This document shows positions 59,652 through 64,000 of a stretch of 64,000 nucleotides of DNA, in pieces. How positions within the stretch are numbered: position 1 is the first letter of the stretch; every line of letters starts with the position of its first letter. The notes beneath the pieces are model-generated. The model did not search any database and was not told the DNA's origin. It saw only the letters and a list, made by a program, of their open reading frames with translations. The DNA comes from Lutraria lutraria (taxonomy: Eukaryota; Mollusca; Bivalvia; Venerida; Mactridae), in NCBI GenBank assembly GCA_964023205.1, contig OZ026834.1, positions 31,038,756-31,102,755 on the forward strand. Reading direction: 5' to 3'. The translations under genes were made by a program, and so were the position numbers.

Positions 59652-61339
59652 TAAGAAACTTGCGACTTCTGGTAGGAAACAAGAATGCCGTGTGACGGAA
59701 TCTGTTTACCTTTCCTGTCACTTCAGGGGATTTGCTTAGGTGAGTGAACAAAATAATGATATTTATTCAGCTGATATTTAATTTTCCTAGTTTCAGGAGA
59801 CCTTTAATAATGTATAATTGGGTAGGTGGGTGTTATTCGTAACACTACAGGGTGTATGGCGTCCCTGCCCTTCTTACACCGAGCCAAACTTTCATTCTCA
59901 CTATCTCTTCTTGTGCATCTTATTCTGTGGTCGACCTTCTTTTTGTATGTATTTATGATGCCCTCTCTATAACTAACATTCTATTTGTACTTGTATGTGT
60001 TGCTGTTTGTTTATTAACTCTAGTCGACTTTGATTTTGTATATATGTATATGTGATGCCCTCACTATAACTAACATTTGCTTAACTTATATTTGGACTTG
60101 TATGTGATTCTCTTTGTATACTAACTTTAGTCAACCTTGTTTTTGTGTATATATGTGATGCCCTCTCTATAACTAACATTTGCTTAACTTATGTTTGGAC
60201 TTGTATGTGATTCTCTTTGTTTACTAACGTTAGTCGACCTTGTTTTTGTGTATATATGTGATGCCCTCCCTATAACTAACATTTGCTTAACTTATATTTG
60301 GACTTGTATGTGATTCTCTTTGTATACTAACTTTAGTCGACCTTGTTTTTGTGCATATTTGTGATGCCCTCCCTATAACTAACATTTGCTTAACTTATAT
60401 TTTCGACTTGTATGTGATTCTCTGTGTATACTAACTTTAGTTGACCTTGTTTTTTGTGTATACAAAATGTATATGTGATGCCCTGCCTATAACTAACATT
60501 TGTATAACTTATATTTGGACTTGTATGTGATTCTCTTTGTATACTAACTTTAGTCGACCTTGTTTTTGTGTATATATGTGATGCCCTCCCTATAACTAAC
60601 ATTTGCTTAACTTTTATTTGGACTTATATGTGATTCTCTTTGTTTACTAACTTTAGTCGACTTTTCTTTTGTGTATATGTGATGCCCTCCCCATAACTAA
60701 CATTTGCTTAACTTATAGTTGGACTTTTATGTGATTCTCTTTGTATACTAACTTTAGTCGACCCTTTTTTGTATATATGTGATGCCCTCCCCATAACTAA
60801 CATTTGCTTAACATATATTTGGACTTGTATGTGATTTTCTTTGTATACTAACTTTAGTCGACCTTGATTTTGTGTATATATGTGATGCCCTCCCTATAAC
60901 TAACATTTGCTTAACTTATATTTGGACTTGTATGTGATTCTCTTTGTATACTAACTTTAATCGACCTTGTTTTTGTGTATATATGTGATGCCCTCCCTAT
61001 AACTAACATTTGCTTAACTTATATTTGGACTTGTATGTGATTCTCTTTGTATACTAACTTTAGTCGACCTTGTTTTTGTGTATATATGTGGTGCCCTCCC
61101 TATAACTTAACATCTCCTTAACTGATATTTGAACTTGTATGTGATTCTCTTTGTATATGAACTTTGGTAGTCCTTGTCATTTAAATGTGATGTCCTTTAT
61201 GTACTTGTCTAAATTTGAACGGTTTTGTGATGCCCTTTTTTTAACTTATATTGTTTAACTCAGTACTTTTTGCATTTTATGTTGACGTGTGTGTTTGCAT
61301 CATGTATGCAATGTGAGTTGGTTGTTTTTGAGAGCAAGT

Positions 61340-61474
61340 ACTGATAAGTACCCGGACACCGTCAAGGGTAAAACAGCACCATGAGAAGAAAGATCAGCGC
61401 ACAGATTGTCGACAAGCTCTTGTTCTCCATGATTGCCAAGATTATGACTAGCGGATGCTGCACAGCACCAAAAT
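61340..61474 (+). ncRNA. Candidate exon just after the satellite
   Basis: The donor is strong (AAAT/GTAAGTGCG) but the 5' boundary is unclear because the cassette acceptor is mutated. After an in-frame stop, ATG 61381 opens MRRKISAQIVDKLLFSMIAK, continuing IMTSGCCTAPK to the donor in phase 1. Confidence 0.45.
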
Positions 61475-61700
61475 GTAAGTGCGTTTGCTTCTTGACATTT
61501 GACCTTCAGTTGAAACTATTGAACTGGTCTGCCATATGCTTGTTTCTTTAGTCAGTCATTCTGTTTGCATGATCTGTATAATAAAGCTTGTTGTGTTCAA
61601 GCATTCTAAGTAGTCATGATAATCATCTGTTTGTATAAGATATACATGATCCCAACTGATTCCACCCGCTCTGTATTTATGAGTAGTTTCTTTATTTCAG

Positions 61701-61849
61701 CAGTCGGATGTGCTGACTCAGGGAATGAGGCCCTCATTAATTGAGGGATACCAACTTAAGATCGAAGCTCCACACTCTTGATAGACAGGAATGCCTTAGT
61801 CTCGATGGGTGCCAAGGTCAGGGTGAAGTAAAGTGCATCGCGTCTCAAC
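61701..61849 (+). ncRNA. Candidate penultimate exon, NAGNAG acceptor
   Basis: The acceptor tttatttcagcag offers two AGs three bases apart; the donor is AAC/GTAAGT. Using the first AG, the frame from 61381 continues SVGCADSGNEALIN to TGA at 61742, making a 45-aa product. Downstream sequence is non-coding. Confidence 0.5.
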
Positions 61850-62122
61850 GTAAGTGTTCTTGCTTGATTCGGGACATCTGCAGTTCAGTGGGTGTTATCT
61901 AGTAGGAGTTCGCTTGCAGTCTTTTAATCAGTCAGTTTTAAGGGTTGGTTCTAAATGACTATATATAGTTATAATTTGCGTTTTAATATTTGTTTTTGAT
62001 GTTGACTTGTGATTGTAGCATTAACTTGTGTTCTTAAATTCTTTGTATGTGTTGTTAGTCCAAAAGATGAAATACTGCAGTACCACACATTTATGGTATT
62101 TAATTTGTTTTATTTATTACAG

Positions 62123-62770
62123 ACAACAGTTCAGCAGACAACTTATCCTAAAAGAATCTTCTAGAGTTGTTAGAAACAGAAGAACTTGTAGTGACAGTTT
62201 TAACCATTTTATGGGGTTAATATTACATAAGACTGAACAAAAATGTTAAAATGCACTGGCTTCAATCAGTTCCATTTAATTCAGAGAGAGTTGGTGTTTG
62301 GCTTTCATGCACACATTTTTAAAGGAAAAACAAAACTAATTGAGATATTCCAGATTCTGTTAATATATAAAACAATTTCGGTTGTAGATTTTTGTATAAT
62401 CATTATACTGTCGACTTAAATTTCGCATTTAGAGTGTGGCCCCATATGCTCTGCAATCTGAAACCTGACATGGGGTACAGGTTTCCAGAGATGTTTTCCC
62501 TACATGGTTTTATCTCTGGTTTTTCCTGGGCCATTCAGTTTGCACACAGTTTTTCAATGATACGGCAGAGTAATATCATGAATATGTACATGTATGTATA
62601 TATCTCATGTTAACCATTGCATTTGTCATGTTACATGCTTAAATGCGTTATTTGAAGATCTTAAAGAAAGAAAAAAATATTATGTAAACGACAAGTATGT
62701 TTTTGTCATTATGAATAAATATTGTGTTAATTATGTTTTTGTTGTTATAAATAAATGTAAATTACGTTTT
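62123..62770 (+). ncRNA. Candidate terminal exon with polyadenylation signals
   Basis: The acceptor is ttgttttatttattacag. No long frame follows. AATAAA at 62714-62719 and 62749-62754 lie in AT-rich sequence suitable for cleavage. Confidence 0.4.
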
Positions 62771-64000
62771 TTGTTTGTATTTTCTTGACAGTAATGGAAT
62801 GTACAATTGATCGAATTGTTATCATGTGTTGGAGTAATGATTTGTTTAGAACTTGCATACATATACTATGCGTATGTCCAAACTTAACAAATTTGATAAG
62901 TTACCACCTATATTTTTTCAGTATTATTCAAATAAAGATAGAAACCAGTTGTTAGTTTGAAAGAAAGCAGAATTTTAACTAAGTATAAACACACATTTAA
63001 TTTAATATCAATGAATATCACAAAGGCACTTATGACAAGTAATAATACTGAAAATATATAGATAACAACTTAATTTTGTCAAGTACATATATTATCTGAG
63101 TACTTATACAATCCTGTGAACACATTGACAACAAGCAAACATACAAACAAAGAAGTGCATTCAATAATTCAAAATACAGTTTAGTTACATAAATAAAATT
63201 CAGATGTCACATGGCAAAAACAGTATGTTATCAAACCAATTATAACATAAAATACCATCGGGTGAAATGTATTTAAAACTTGAGACACTGCCTAATTGAT
63301 ATGTAATAGTACACTTTTCTTTAGGTTGTTTTTTAAATATAAAAATACTCAACTTGAGCTAGTTTTTAGCTCGGCTGTTCGAGGAAAAAGTCGAGCAATT
63401 GTGATCACAGTTACATTGCTTTAAGGTAGCTCATAACTCAGAAACTGTTAGAGATAGTTAGCAACATGTGAAACATCATAGGTGGATATATCTCACTGAG
63501 GTTGTGAACAGACTACTGTTGGCACCACTTGCGACACTCTTGTTAGATATAAAAGTACTTGGCGAAAACATTCTACTGAATTTACTTGAACACGGCATAA
63601 TTATTATGGTTATAAAACATAAACAATCAGAATGGAGAAACAACACAAAATGATAATGCCACCAGGATCTGTATTAGTTAACGATTTTTATAGAAGCAGA
63701 GTCGATGAAGGACATCTGTGCTCGAGTGGTTATGTTTTAACCACTGTAAGTTGGATTCACACATGTGACCAAATAAAACTTCACATTTGAGAAAACGGTT
63801 CATCTTTTTTATGATTATAGTAATGTTGTTTTGGCGCGACATAAGTTTTATATGCATCCTTCCTACCGAGCATAGAAATAAGTATATAACTTAAGAAAAT
63901 TAAATAGAAATATAGATCGTACAAGAATAGAAATTAATATCATTGCTGACAAGCTGTTGCACAATGTTATACAAAAAGTGTATCATAAAGATGAATATAG
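62771..64000. other. AT-rich sequence without recognised gene
   Basis: A short inverted motif (TTTTAGCTCGGC and GTCGAGC near 63366-63396) resembles the foldback repeats scattered in molluscan genomes. Nothing else is recognised. Confidence 0.35.

Larger units (their letters stand above)
51240..61270 (+). repeat. 10-kb satellite: 103-bp monomers in higher-order units of ~1.3-1.7 kb
   Basis: The monomer contains GTGATGCCCTCCCTATAACT, AACATTTGCTTAACTTATAT, TTGGACTTGTATGTGATTCT and TATACTAACTTTAGTCGACC, with 103-bp spacing (for example GTGATGCCC at 57142, 57245, 57348). A non-monomer cassette recurs at spacings of 1702, 1609, 1300, 1713, 1713 and about 1710 bp. Units at 56142-57854 and 57855-59567 share all the private variants I checked, differing in at least one base (CCCTATAAC versus CCCTGTAAC near 59071). 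Monomers are degenerate at both edges of the array. Small open frames repeated here (60, 67, 84 aa) are by-products. Confidence 0.93.
49975..62770 (+). ncRNA. Probable spliced low-coding transcript spanning a satellite array
   Basis: Several short segments have strong splice signals on the plus strand: first exon ending 50073 (CAG/GTAAGG), 50524-50629, 50862-50978, repeated modules inside the satellite, an exon ending 61474, 61701-61849, and a last exon from 62123 with AATAAA at 62714 and 62749. Reading frames across these joins are short (41 and 45 codons), with no recognisable protein. A long non-coding RNA, small-RNA host or micropeptide gene is inferred. That all exons belong to one transcript is unproven. 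Confidence 0.45.

Noticed and set aside
51815..60055. Repeated 60, 67 and 84-aa frames, some hydrophobic
   Set aside because: They recur because the higher-order satellite unit recurs; they cross monomer boundaries and the exon-like splice sites and show no conserved protein features.
51240..61270. Tandem C/D-box snoRNA genes
   Set aside because: The monomer has GTGATGC, a poor match to the C box, and lacks a CTGA D box at a suitable distance.

Overview
This is a window of an AT-rich animal nuclear genome. Genes are split into many small exons with GT..AG introns of 0.1 to 12 kb, and the introns and spacers are full of short inverted-repeat elements (MITEs), minisatellites and a tRNA-derived SINE. 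The repeat repertoire (TA-flanked elements ending CAGT..ACCTG, abundant acatgta words, a dispersed repeat beginning CAGGGGCGTAGC on the minus strand) and the gene types suggest a lophotrochozoan, most likely a bivalve mollusc. The species cannot be named from the sequence alone.

1-16248 (+): the 3' three quarters of a HECT-type E3 ubiquitin ligase recognisable as AREL1. Fourteen coding exons were placed, all in consistent phase, giving about 620 codons and ending at TAG 16246-16248. The 5' part of the gene lies before the window. The codon of the catalytic cysteine is split by the last intron. Three introns carry tandem repeats: a 28-bp array invaded by an hAT-like element, a 26-bp array made of splice-site-like words, and a 20-bp array.

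16249-24123: AREL1 3' UTR candidate and an intergenic stretch with several MITEs. The clearest is a nested pair: an element with an 8-bp target duplication interrupted by a 608-bp TA-flanked element.

24124-44379 (-): a complete nine-exon gene for a predicted 756-aa protein with two cyclic-nucleotide-binding domains (CNBD2-like). The first domain keeps a recognisable phosphate-binding cassette and carries a long acidic insertion. The cassette of the second has lost its arginine. Its large introns contain MITEs, a long hairpin and a SINE.

44380-49960: intergenic, with a 21-bp minisatellite at 47410-47880 that is open in several frames on both strands.

49960-62800 (+): a probable spliced transcript with little coding capacity (long non-coding RNA or short-ORF gene). 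It has a CpG-containing start region, several short exons with good splice sites, and in the middle a 10-kb satellite. The satellite has 103-bp monomers organised into higher-order units of about 1.3 to 1.7 kb. Each full higher-order unit also carries a conserved cassette of about 400 bp with exon-like modules flanked by splice-site consensus. This locus is the most unusual structure in the window.

62800-64000: AT-rich sequence without a recognisable gene.

The three loci show no operon-like or pathway relationship to one another.
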